DNA of 14,250 nucleotides. It comes from Verrucomicrobiota bacterium (GTDB taxonomy: Bacteria; Verrucomicrobiota; Verrucomicrobiia; Limisphaerales; JAHEOI01). Positions 7,089 through 14,250 of this stretch are shown here, one piece after another. A model generated the notes under the pieces. It worked only from the letters and a program-made list of their open reading frames with translations, made no database searches and had not been told where the DNA came from. Position numbers and translations under genes: made by a program. Each line of letters begins with the position of its first letter. Positions within the stretch are counted from its first letter, which is position 1. The DNA lies in contig JAHEOI010000205.1 in NCBI GenBank assembly GCA_018610125.1, positions 1-14,250 of the forward strand. Reading direction: 5' to 3'.

Positions 7089-7117
7089 AGGATAGCCAGG
7101 TTCTTATTCAATTTCAA
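7089..7117 (-). promoter_or_regulatory. Sigma70-like promoter for the transporter gene
   Basis: On the minus strand TTGAAA (plus positions 7112-7117) matches five of six bases of the -35 box. Exactly 17 bases later TATCCT (7089-7094) matches four of six of the -10 box. Transcription would begin near 7082, giving a leader of roughly 27 bases that contains the GGAAGGA ribosome-binding site. This is the best promoter match in the window, but it was found by eye. Confidence 0.45.
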
Positions 7118-7231
7118 TGAGATGCAAAAAGAAGCGATTTTGCTGGCGGGCTGTTGTGATGAGGGAGCCGATAGGAAACGGACCGCAACGGGATGGGTTT
7201 GGGATGCATCATTATTGCTGTGAAGATGGTT

Positions 7232-7933
7232 ATGGAGAAGAGGAAAGAAAATCGGCATCGAAGTTGGCTCGCTCTTGGATTGCTTGTGCCGGCGCCGACT
7301 ATCGGCGTTCTGATGGCGGCTTGGTGGGTGCCGGGTGCTCTTGGGCAAGCGGTATGGCTGTTTTGCAAGATCTGGACGATATTGTGGCCGGCATTCTGGT
7401 GGCTGGTGGTCGAGGGAAGAAAGTGGAGCTGGTCAAAACCGATTTATGGAGGCTTGGGTGTCGGTGCGCTCTCGGGAGTCGTTGTCGGGCTCGTGATCTG
7501 GGCCGCGTTTCTTTTGTTTGGAGAAACGGCGCTACAGGCGGAAGAATTGCGGGAGGCGCTTTCGGAATCCGGCTTGGACGGGAAGCTCCCGTACTTGTTG
7601 GGAGCACTCTATTGGACCGGTATCAATTCCTTATTGGAGGAGTATATCTGGCGCTGGTTTGTGTTTGACCATTGTGAGCGCCTTTTGCCGTCGCGTCGGG
7701 CCAATCTGGCCGTATTTTTGGCTGCGGGCTTATTCAGCCTGCATCACCTGGTGGCAACCCTGAAATTTTGTCCCGGGCCGGTTGCCCTTTTGGCGACATT
7801 CGGGGTCTTCATTGGGGGTGTGATCTGGTCGTGGCTTTACCGTGCATACCGGTCAATCTGGCCGGCCTATGTCAGCCACGCCGTGATCGACATTGCTGTC
7901 TATGCGGTTGGCTGGGCGATGCTCTTTGAGTGA
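7232..7933 (+). CDS. CPBP-family (CAAX/Abi) intramembrane metalloprotease
   Basis: A multi-pass membrane protein of 233 residues from this start. The three CPBP motifs are present in order: EEYIWR (E136, E137, R141), FSLHH (F168, H172) and HAVID (H216, D220). These residues are the glutamate and histidines proposed to form the metal site of Rce1-like intramembrane proteases. Bacterial members act in prenyl-protein-type cleavage, bacteriocin self-immunity or unknown processes; no bacteriocin gene is visible here. The start is uncertain: the frame opens at ATG 7193, with further ATGs at 7226 and 7232. ATG 7232 is preferred because it gives MEKRKENRHRSW, a basic lead before the first membrane helix, with GAAG six bases upstream. 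The stop TGA (7931-7933) touches the left end of the transposase element, so the last codons may derive from the insertion. Confidence 0.8.
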   Translation: MEKRKENRHRSWLALGLLVPAPTIGVLMAAWWVPGALGQAVWLFCKIWTILWPAFWWLVVEGRKWSWSKPIYGGLGVGALSGVVVGLVIWAAFLLFGETALQAEELREALSESGLDGKLPYLLGALYWTGINSLLEEYIWRWFVFDHCERLLPSRRANLAVFLAAGLFSLHHLVATLKFCPGPVALLATFGVFIGGVIWSWLYRAYRSIWPAYVSHAVIDIAVYAVGWAMLFE

Positions 7934-7935
7934 TG

Positions 7936-7959
7936 GGGGTCAGTCAAAAAATATTGACA
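7936..7959 (+). repeat. Left inverted repeat of the transposase element
   Basis: It begins GGGGTCAGTCAAAAA and ends TTGACA. The inner part GTCAAAAAATATTGAC (7943-7958) is an imperfect palindrome. Compared with the right copy only bases 16 and 18 differ. It starts two bases after the stop codon of the CPBP gene. Confidence 0.8.
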
Positions 7960-7989
7960 AGATCACGGGTGTCGGCGGAGAATCGTTTA

Positions 7990-9066
7990 ATGGCCCGGCA
8001 GTTAAGAATTGAGTATGAAGGCGCCACCTACCATATCCTGGCTCGAGGTAACCGCAAGCAAGCGATCTTTTGTGATGACCGGGATCGCGAACAGTTTTTG
8101 AGGCGGGTTGGGATCGTCTGTCGGAAAACCGGTTGGGAGGTTTGGGGATTTGTTCTAATGTTAAATCATTTCCATATGATCCTTCACACCCCGAATGCGA
8201 ATTTGGTGGAAGGCATGACATGGTTTCAGAACGCCTACACGCGTTATTTCAATAGCCGCCATCGGCAGTGGGGCAGGTTGTTCGGCGACCGGTACAAGTC
8301 AATCGTGGTCGAAGAGGAGCGTTCCTTCGACGGTGGCAGTAACCCGCAAGGTGATTATCTGAGCAGGCTCATCGACTACGTTCATTTGAACCCGGCGCGG
8401 GCGGGGCTGATCGACCCGAGCAAAGGGAACAGCCTGTTGAAATATCGCTGGAGCAGTCTGGCCAGAGGGTACGCGGTGGCGTTCTCCAAACGGCCGGAAT
8501 GGCTAAAGGTCGAAACGGGCCTTTCCCTGGTGCAGTGTGGGGACACGGTGAAAGGACGTAGGGCGTATGTGGCGCGTCTGGATGATCGCCTGCGGGAGGA
8601 AAAGACCGAGCACTCTGGGGGGCCGAATGCAGGAGACAATCCCGATAATTTGAAGGGGACACTCAGAGATAGTTGGTATTGGGGAAGCGAGGCGTTCCGG
8701 GAATGGTTGGTCGAAAAGTTGGAGCAGCGCAAGGGGGGCAATCGAAGCTATCAGAGCAGCCCACAGGGACGGGATTACTCCGAAGCGATGGCCGGGCGAG
8801 TTATAGCCAAGGGAAGGGAGTGGTTTGCTATCCCTGACGATGAAGAGCTGTCGATACCGAGTCGGGGGGATTTGAGGCGTGTTGCCATTGCGTGGGCGGT
8901 TTGGGAAACAACTTCGGTTTCCCAGGAATGGATTGCCAAACGGCTTGGATTGCGTAGCGCGCCCAACGTCAGCCAACAGTTGAGGCGGTTCAGTCGGCTC
9001 GCCGATAGCGAATTGCCGAGCAAGGTGCGAGAATGGAAGAAGCATTTGTCAAAAATTTTTGACTGA
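7990..9066 (+). CDS. REP-associated tyrosine transposase (Y1/HUH superfamily)
   Basis: A 358-residue protein. The Y1 transposase domain spans about residues 1-165: ARQLRIEYEGATYHILARGN, then LMLNHFHMIL with the metal-binding His pair H60 and H62 (HFH form of the HUH motif), GRLFGDRYKS, and DYVHLNPARAGL, in which Y130 is the likely nucleophile. Such enzymes nick and join single-stranded DNA at hairpins. A C-terminal extension (about 226-335: WYWGSEAFREWL, RGDLRRVAIAWAVWETT, WIAKRLGLRSAPNVSQQLRRF) has the helix-turn-helix-like ending common in RAYTs of planctomycetes and verrucomicrobia. The start at ATG 7990 is chosen over an upstream GTG at 7930 because homology begins at MARQ and GGAG (7977-7980) lies nine bases before it. 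The stop codon falls inside the right inverted repeat, overlapping the giant minus-strand gene by 18 bases. The frame is intact, so the protein could be active. Confidence 0.88.
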   Translation: MARQLRIEYEGATYHILARGNRKQAIFCDDRDREQFLRRVGIVCRKTGWEVWGFVLMLNHFHMILHTPNANLVEGMTWFQNAYTRYFNSRHRQWGRLFGDRYKSIVVEEERSFDGGSNPQGDYLSRLIDYVHLNPARAGLIDPSKGNSLLKYRWSSLARGYAVAFSKRPEWLKVETGLSLVQCGDTVKGRRAYVARLDDRLREEKTEHSGGPNAGDNPDNLKGTLRDSWYWGSEAFREWLVEKLEQRKGGNRSYQSSPQGRDYSEAMAGRVIAKGREWFAIPDDEELSIPSRGDLRRVAIAWAVWETTSVSQEWIAKRLGLRSAPNVSQQLRRFSRLADSELPSKVREWKKHLSKIFD

Positions 9067-9070
9067 CCCC
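9047..9070 (-). repeat. Right inverted repeat of the transposase element
   Basis: It contains a perfect 16-base palindrome GTCAAAAATTTTTGAC (9048-9063) followed by TGACCCC. Read on the minus strand it begins GGGGTCAGTCAAAAA like the left copy. Both the transposase stop (9064-9066) and the stop of the giant minus-strand gene (9051-9049) lie inside it. The core is AT-only apart from its two end pairs, so it is a poor rho-independent terminator. Confidence 0.8.
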
Positions 9071-12000
9071 TCACTCACGATCCGGTAGAATCGCTGCTCT
9101 GGCGCGCGCGGGAGCTCTTCGCTAAAGGAGGCGGTTGTGCCATTCGCTGTGATCTCACCAGCCGACTGCCATTCCGCGGCGTCAAGGTCGTCTTTATACT
9201 CGATGCGATAGGTTTCGCCGTCGGTGGCTTCCCAAGAAAAGGTGATCGAGCCGGCCGAGTCGAATTGAATTGAGCCCGGATTAATGGTCGGCCGGGACGG
9301 CTCCTGGGTGTCGCCGGAATTCGTCGTGCCCGGAGTCGGCTCCGAAAACTCGGAGAACGGTGCCGGCGAGCCATCCGGAAGACGGCCTTGGCTGATGTTT
9401 TCGGTTTGCTGGCTGAAGGTGACCGTATCGACCGCCGAGCCGTCCGGGGCAAATAGCCCGATAGCTTCCCCGGCGGCATCAAGCGCAAAATTCGTATGAA
9501 GCGTGTCGGCATCGTCATTGCGCTGGGCGTCGTTGTCGGCCCAGACGATCAGGAACGCGTTGCCCGGGATCTCGGTTCCGGCGGGGATCACGAACTGATC
9601 CGGTGCGTTCAGGTCATCCGTGAGTGTGAAGCCGGTCAGATCGGCAGCTTGACTCTCGGGGTTATAAAGCTCGAACCAATCGTCGAACGCTTCGTCGGTC
9701 GGATCGGCAATGGTGTTGGCATTGCTGGCCATCCATTCGTTGATGACGACATTCACCGTTGGGGCGGCCAAGCTATTCGGCGTACCGGGGGTGGGGGTGA
9801 CAAAGGGCTGCTGATCGCCCTCCTTGCCGTCCGGGTATCGTCCGTAGGAGTCGTCCGTGGCGATCCCTTCGTAGCGCAAGTAGTCGACAATGATCGGACG
9901 CCCCTCGGGGCTGTGAACCAAGGCGAGGATGCCTTCGTCCGGATCGATTGTGAAGCCGGCATGGATTTCCGTGTCGGGATCGATACCGGGAGCGCCTTCG
10001 CCATCGAGCCAAATCAGCTCAAATGATTCCGAGTCGATCTCCGTCTCGGCTGGAAACGACCATTGGGTGAGATTGGAGAGATCGTCGGTCAGGTAGAAAT
10101 CGGTGAGGTCAATCGGTCCATCCGCCTGGTTGAAGAGCTCGGTCCAGGGATCCGGGTTGCCCTCGGTGTCTTCGATGGTGTCCTCGTTTCGGGGTTGGAT
10201 CTCGTTCATCCAGACCAACGGGAACGCCGGAAGCGAAGCAGCTACCGAATTCGGGCTACCCGGAGTGAACGGGCCCGCCTGACCTTCATTGGAGGGTACG
10301 GCACGCAGTTGCAGGCCGAGCACAATGTCGCTGCTCCCGGAATTGGTTTGATGGACTTCGACAGCAAGTGTGTTCTTACCTGGTTGTAAGGCGTCCGCCG
10401 GTAATTCGAAGGGGCCCTCGAGCGAGGCATCGCTGACTGTCCGTGAGGTGAATTGGCCAAACTCCGGGGGTCCCGGAGGCATGCCAATCCGGAAAATCTC
10501 TTGACCGTTAAGGTAGATCACGGCGCCGTCATCGATGATTGTCGTCAGCTCGAGCGCGATGCCGGTGAGGTTATCGAGCGGATTCTGAAAGTCGGTCCGG
10601 AAATAATAGGTTGGCTCGCCGAGGTCCAGGGGGGTGTTTTTGGGGCCGGGGAGGGAGGAATCTTCCACATAGAGGAGAGCCGGACCGTCTGCCCAAGCGG
10701 AATCGTCAAATTCCGGGCTTCGCCATTCCCTGCCCAAATCGGTGCCGGATTGATCGTACTTCCAGACATGTTCGACCGGGACAAGCTCTTGGGGATCGGG
10801 TTGTTCTTCGGGCGGACGCGGCTCCGCCACGCTCCAGTTCCCAACGCGGTTATTATCGCGGCGCGAATCGATCAACTGGAGGGAGGGACCTTCTCCATTG
10901 GCGGTGCTTGGCCATGGAGGGCGGCTGTCGTAAGTGACCTTGTCGATCACGACCGGGTCCCCATCCGCTTCGGAGGGCTTGACCAATTTGAGTGTCTCGC
11001 CGGCATTGTCCAAGCGCCCGTCAAACTCCCCGACTGTTCGGATGTTGTTGCCGTACGCGTCGACAAAGGCAAGCGTATTACGGGGGGTGACCAGGTATTC
11101 TCCCGGCTTGATGAGGGTGCCTTTCGGGAACTGGAAGTCGGTGCCGTCCAATTCATAATTCGAAAGGTCAAACGTCGTTGAGTCGGTCCGATTATGGATC
11201 TCGAAGTATTCCGCTTCCGGAGTTTCGGAGCGATACATGATCTCGCTGATGATGAGATTTCCGGATTCCGATTCCTTTGTCCCGTTGAAGGTGACACTCA
11301 CCTCATCCGAAGCGCCGGGGATCGTCTCGCCATGACTCCCCAAGGCGGAGAGGCTCAACCGGTTCATGCCCGACTCCAAGGGTATCTCCATTTGCCAGTC
11401 GGTGACACCGGGCCAAGTCACCGGATAACTCGTGCCATTAACCTGGATTGTTTTGACTGATACCGGGGCCGAGCCTTCCAGCGTGATTCGGTTGCGGTCG
11501 GTTTCAAAATCGCTCCCGTTGTTGCTTGTGATTCGGAAATCGTTCGCGAGGTTATCGAGCACCCCTTGGATGTAATCGCGACGCTGAGCCACCCATTGCT
11601 TGATGGTGTTGGGTGATTTGGCGTCGACATTGTTCCTTTGAAAGGCCTCGTAAATGGCGTCCATGACCGGAAACATGTTTTCCGGCTTTAACGGGCCGGT
11701 GACAGCATCGTGCATCCCGCGCAGGAAGGCTCGGCGAAACGGCGGGTGGTTGTACATTCGTCCGATTGTCGGATCATTTACGGAGAAGAGATTGGCATTT
11801 GGTCCCCGACTTCCCCCACCAAGGGAGAAATCGAGATCCCAGAGGAGCATCTTCCAGCCGGTTCCATCCTCGGGGAGATAAGTGAATTGGTTCTTGCCTC
11901 GACTGTAGCCATAGCCATCCCAGTCGGCGACGATGTGCCGCACACCGAAGACCCGCATCCACTGCTCGACGTCGACGAGTTTTTTAACGGCGCTCCCGTA

Positions 12001-14250
12001 GGCCGGACCGCTCGTGTTGACCGCATCGACCAGCTTGAAAAAGTCGGAATAGTCATCATCGAGCCCCTCTACCGGCTTCTTTTCCCAGTTCCAACGGTAA
12101 CGGGCCTTTTTCTTGGCACCGCCTGTTGTCAGGAATTGCTCCAATGTTGCGTCGACATTAAAGGTCTTATTGACACTGTCATCAAACTCGAACCAGTCGT
12201 CGATTTTGAATTCCTGTCCGGAATTCGCGTCCGGGAACCAGGAATCGATGTACTCGCTATTAGGTTCTTGAGAATCGGTAAACACCTCACCCCGGCGATT
12301 GCCATTGGTGTAGAGGTAGACATACCGTTGGTGCGTGAATGGGACATTCAATCGGTTGCCGATCCAGAAAGACATTCGTTCGCGTTGCAGGGTGGGGTCG
12401 CGTCCCGGTTGTTCAAGGGTGTCGAGATTGATTTCACCGGATCCAAGGAATTCGTCGTCTTTGGGAAATTCGATCACATAAGCTGTCAGCCCCCCGCGGA
12501 CAGGATTGTCGTAACCGGGCCGGACCCAGGGGCTTCCCCGGAAGCGTGCGCCGATATTGTAAATGGCCCGGTGGTTGCCATAGACAAACGTCCCGTGGAC
12601 GTCGTGGTTGCTCAGCTCCTCCCGCTCGTCCCAGCGTTGGACCGTGTCCTCGGTGAACCAGAGTCGGTACGCGCCAAAGTTCCCAGGCGCTGCGGGCTCG
12701 CCAAAGCGGACCAAGGCTTCGTGATCGGGATCCTGAGGGAAACGGGTGGTTTGGCCCGGCGCTGCCAGATCGGTCGCTTCAATGTAAAAGGCCATCATTG
12801 TCCCTGAACCCCGGCCCGGAATGGTGGCGCTATAGGTGCCGTCGCCGGCGATTGCGTCACCCCCTTCGCCATCGTCGGTCATAGGGCGCTCTTGGTAGTT
12901 GTCGTCGGTATCGGGACGAAAGTGCAATGTCGCCTTTTCGATTCCTTCGGGGTCGTGCAATCCGGTGGTGACAACGACCGCTTCTCCGGCGGCCGGGGTG
13001 ACCGGATTATGCTGTGCGCGATAAATCGCGGGCCCCGCGTTCTCCGTGGCTTGGCTGTTTTCGTGTCCAGGGGTGCCGAGATCGGTTGGTGGGGGCAAGT
13101 GACCGACCGTTTCGAGGTAGTTGCCGCGCAAGCGTAACAAGACATTGGTGTGGCCTCGAAGCCAGCGCGCTTTGGCTCGGATGGTCACGGTTTGACCGCT
13201 CTCGAGATTCTGTTCCAAGTCGGTTTCCACGCGATTGGCGCCATTGTCGCCGCCACCGCTTGCGCGGAGGAGGAAGCTACCTTGGCTCTCGTAGCCTTCT
13301 TTCGCCATCCACTCCGATTCGATCATCTGTCCCTGCTTGAGCCATTGCCCAACGCCGTTTTCAAAGGAGGGGTTGGGGATAAGATTGGCACCGCCTTCCA
13401 CCGAGACTTCAATGTCATCCAATAGGCATTCTCCGTCTCCGAGGAGCAGCTTATGGAGCTCGTCGGCAGGGCCCCTTCCATGGTCGAGGAGATCAGTATG
13501 CTCGACGGTGACCCAGTCGCTTTTCGAGGTTTCGTCACTGTCGGCCCAGTTATAAGCGCGGCGATTATCGCTGTCGGGATCGACCAGCTCCAGGCTGCTG
13601 CCGCCCCGATCGGCCCAGGTGCCCCAAGGGCCCCCATCGCCATAATGCACCTCATCGACGACAAGCATCGCGCCATCCGGCTGTTGCGGGTTTGCGGGTT
13701 TCATCAACGCGACTCGTTCTCCCGAATCGGCCAGCACCAAATCGTAGTTGCCAATCGTATTGGAGGGATCAAGCTCCTCATAACGTGGGATGAGACGGTC
13801 GCTGTCTTTGGCGACGACGAGGTGGCTGTTAGCCGGAAGGGTTGTCTCTTCAGGGAAGGTGAAGTCGATTCCATCGGTAAGGCGCCAGTGACTGAGATCG
13901 ATATCGGAGTTGCCGCGGTTATAAAGCTCGATGAATTCATCTCCGGGATTGCCTGAGATTGGATTGAACATCAGCTCATTAATCACAACATCATGGATTC
14001 GGAGCGAGCTGTTTGGGCCCCCTGCGGTCGGGGTGGCGAGCGCGTGGAACGTTTCGGCGCCATCAGGAGTGCGGCCTTGAGAGACGCCGTCCGGTTGGGC
14101 GGAAAAGCGGACGGCATCGACGACACGATTGTCACTTGGGCTTACCACATACAGTGTCTCGCCTTCACCATTCAGGGCGAATCCAAGCTCGTTTTCATTG
14201 AAGGTCAGAAAGCCTCGGGGCGGGATCGTGGTGCCCTCGGGGATTTGGAA
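9049..14250 (-). CDS. Giant secreted lamin-tail/CotH-domain protein (5'-partial)
   Basis: The frame is open to the right edge (at least 1733 residues; true start outside the window). Modules from N to C: end of a lamin-tail domain (about 14250-14060); lamin-tail 2 (13995-13600, INELMFNP, DEFIELYN); a jelly-roll CBM-like module (13395-13100, LIPNPSFENGVGQW); a short Ig-like stretch (13030-12780); a CotH kinase-like domain (12680-11540, with GKNQFTYLPEDG and WDLDFSLGG at about 11818-11841); lamin-tail 3 (11260-10830); a galactose-binding-like module (10785-10290, WRSPEFDDSAW, IYLNGQEIFR); lamin-tail 4 (10225-9780); lamin-tail 5 (9765-9330); and a C-terminal fibronectin-like module (9290-9073, TFSWEATDGETYRIEYKDD, RFYRIV). 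Lamin-tail domains end with repeated PDG...TPGxPNS linkers. The composition is acidic and Cys-poor, as for surface proteins. CotH domains can phosphorylate proteins; activity here is inferred. The last residues (GSVKNF) and stop come from the transposase element's right end. Confidence 0.85.
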   Translation of the reverse strand, partial: FQIPEGTTIPPRGFLTFNENELGFALNGEGETLYVVSPSDNRVVDAVRFSAQPDGVSQGRTPDGAETFHALATPTAGGPNSSLRIHDVVINELMFNPISGNPGDEFIELYNRGNSDIDLSHWRLTDGIDFTFPEETTLPANSHLVVAKDSDRLIPRYEELDPSNTIGNYDLVLADSGERVALMKPANPQQPDGAMLVVDEVHYGDGGPWGTWADRGGSSLELVDPDSDNRRAYNWADSDETSKSDWVTVEHTDLLDHGRGPADELHKLLLGDGECLLDDIEVSVEGGANLIPNPSFENGVGQWLKQGQMIESEWMAKEGYESQGSFLLRASGGGDNGANRVETDLEQNLESGQTVTIRAKARWLRGHTNVLLRLRGNYLETVGHLPPPTDLGTPGHENSQATENAGPAIYRAQHNPVTPAAGEAVVVTTGLHDPEGIEKATLHFRPDTDDNYQERPMTDDGEGGDAIAGDGTYSATIPGRGSGTMMAFYIEATDLAAPGQTTRFPQDPDHEALVRFGEPAAPGNFGAYRLWFTEDTVQRWDEREELSNHDVHGTFVYGNHRAIYNIGARFRGSPWVRPGYDNPVRGGLTAYVIEFPKDDEFLGSGEINLDTLEQPGRDPTLQRERMSFWIGNRLNVPFTHQRYVYLYTNGNRRGEVFTDSQEPNSEYIDSWFPDANSGQEFKIDDWFEFDDSVNKTFNVDATLEQFLTTGGAKKKARYRWNWEKKPVEGLDDDYSDFFKLVDAVNTSGPAYGSAVKKLVDVEQWMRVFGVRHIVADWDGYGYSRGKNQFTYLPEDGTGWKMLLWDLDFSLGGGSRGPNANLFSVNDPTIGRMYNHPPFRRAFLRGMHDAVTGPLKPENMFPVMDAIYEAFQRNNVDAKSPNTIKQWVAQRRDYIQGVLDNLANDFRITSNNGSDFETDRNRITLEGSAPVSVKTIQVNGTSYPVTWPGVTDWQMEIPLESGMNRLSLSALGSHGETIPGASDEVSVTFNGTKESESGNLIISEIMYRSETPEAEYFEIHNRTDSTTFDLSNYELDGTDFQFPKGTLIKPGEYLVTPRNTLAFVDAYGNNIRTVGEFDGRLDNAGETLKLVKPSEADGDPVVIDKVTYDSRPPWPSTANGEGPSLQLIDSRRDNNRVGNWSVAEPRPPEEQPDPQELVPVEHVWKYDQSGTDLGREWRSPEFDDSAWADGPALLYVEDSSLPGPKNTPLDLGEPTYYFRTDFQNPLDNLTGIALELTTIIDDGAVIYLNGQEIFRIGMPPGPPEFGQFTSRTVSDASLEGPFELPADALQPGKNTLAVEVHQTNSGSSDIVLGLQLRAVPSNEGQAGPFTPGSPNSVAASLPAFPLVWMNEIQPRNEDTIEDTEGNPDPWTELFNQADGPIDLTDFYLTDDLSNLTQWSFPAETEIDSESFELIWLDGEGAPGIDPDTEIHAGFTIDPDEGILALVHSPEGRPIIVDYLRYEGIATDDSYGRYPDGKEGDQQPFVTPTPGTPNSLAAPTVNVVINEWMASNANTIADPTDEAFDDWFELYNPESQAADLTGFTLTDDLNAPDQFVIPAGTEIPGNAFLIVWADNDAQRNDDADTLHTNFALDAAGEAIGLFAPDGSAVDTVTFSQQTENISQGRLPDGSPAPFSEFSEPTPGTTNSGDTQEPSRPTINPGSIQFDSAGSITFSWEATDGETYRIEYKDDLDAAEWQSAGEITANGTTASFSEELPRAPEQRFYRIVSEGSVKNF

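Larger units (their letters stand above)
7927..9077 (+). mobile_element. RAYT/Y1 transposase element bounded by inverted repeats
   Basis: The transposase gene is enclosed by inverted repeats. The 24-base cores (7936-7959 and 9047-9070) match at 22 positions, and TGAGTGA outside the left copy (7927-7933) has its complement TCACTCA outside the right copy (9071-9077), extending the match with a two-base gap. The whole unit is about 1.1 kb with one gene. It lies between two convergent genes, the usual landing place for REP/RAYT elements. True IS200/IS605 elements lack long terminal inverted repeats, so this arrangement fits a RAYT flanked by inverted REP-like units better. No target duplication was recognised; the outer bases are part of the inverted match. 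Confidence 0.7.

Noticed and set aside
7954..7983. TTGACA inside the left inverted repeat as a -35 box for the transposase
   Set aside because: It is a perfect -35 word, but it is explained by the palindrome. The best -10 (GAGAAT after 18 bases) would place transcription start at the ATG.
7930..7989. Upstream GTG start at 7930 for the transposase
   Set aside because: The added 20 residues are translated from the inverted repeat, lack family similarity, and would overlap the protease stop. ATG 7990 has a Shine-Dalgarno and matches the family N-terminus.
9048..9063. GTCAAAAATTTTTGAC palindrome as a rho-independent terminator for the convergent genes
   Set aside because: The stem is nearly all A-T and both stop codons lie in it. 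Its match to the left end shows it is a transposon end.
11710..12807. Long open frame on the plus strand opposite the CotH region (365 codons), with others at 10453-11181 and 9496-10026
   Set aside because: All lie antisense to the well-supported lamin-tail/CotH gene and show no recognisable domain. Their length follows from the codon composition of the real gene.
1..14250. CRISPR array, tRNA or rRNA genes
   Set aside because: No regularly spaced direct repeats and no cloverleaf or rRNA-like segments were seen on either strand by eye.

Overview
The window looks like a chromosomal segment from a Verrucomicrobiota-type bacterium; a planctomycete-like relative is the main alternative. This rests on gene content and not on any marker gene. 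There are three enzymes with twin-arginine (Tat) signals: an enolase-superfamily protein, a Gfo/Idh/MocA oxidoreductase and a NIPSNAP protein. There is also a giant lamin-tail/CotH surface protein whose C-terminal module ends in 'RFYRIV', a CPBP membrane protease, and a Y1 (RAYT-type) transposase with the C-terminal extension usual in this group. Base composition is moderately GC-rich and even, with no obvious island boundary.

Layout. Positions 2-70 hold the tail of an unidentified + strand gene. A Tat-exported mandelate-racemase-like enzyme (194-1546) follows, and 18 bases later an RNA 3'-terminal phosphate cyclase (1565-2599), so the two are probably co-transcribed. They converge on a minus-strand Tat-exported Gfo/Idh/MocA oxidoreductase (2769-4058). 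The 169-base gap between them holds three inverted repeats, one a strong terminator-like hairpin. The 363-base gap at 4059-4421 contains a decayed C-terminal piece of a TPR protein (minus strand, in-frame stops). A Tat-exported NIPSNAP protein (4422-5231) comes next and meets an Hsp15-type S4 protein (5232-5615, minus) stop to stop. The S4 gene lies just downstream of a MATE/MOP-like (possibly ANKH-like) membrane transporter (5667-7055, minus, TTG start) with a good promoter. A CPBP-family membrane protease runs divergently (about 7232-7933, +).

Between the protease and the giant minus-strand gene sits a compact mobile element: a RAYT/Y1 transposase gene (7990-9066) bounded by near-perfect 24-base inverted repeats (7936-7959 and 9047-9070; 22 of 24 identical). 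Each repeat carries an AT-rich palindromic core. The element lies exactly between two convergent genes, and its right end supplies the last codons and the stop of the giant gene. The rest of the window (9049 to beyond 14250, minus) is one partial gene for a secreted protein of at least 1733 residues, with five lamin-tail domains, a CotH kinase-like domain and two jelly-roll-like modules.

The exported enolase-like, Gfo-like and NIPSNAP proteins suggest periplasmic processing of sugar acids or related compounds, but nothing here fixes a substrate. The observations most worth a second look are the inverted-repeat-bounded transposase and its effect on the neighbouring reading frame, the RtcA homologue that lacks the conserved metal-binding glutamate, the three-hairpin convergent gap, and the TPR pseudogene that gene callers would miss or misname.
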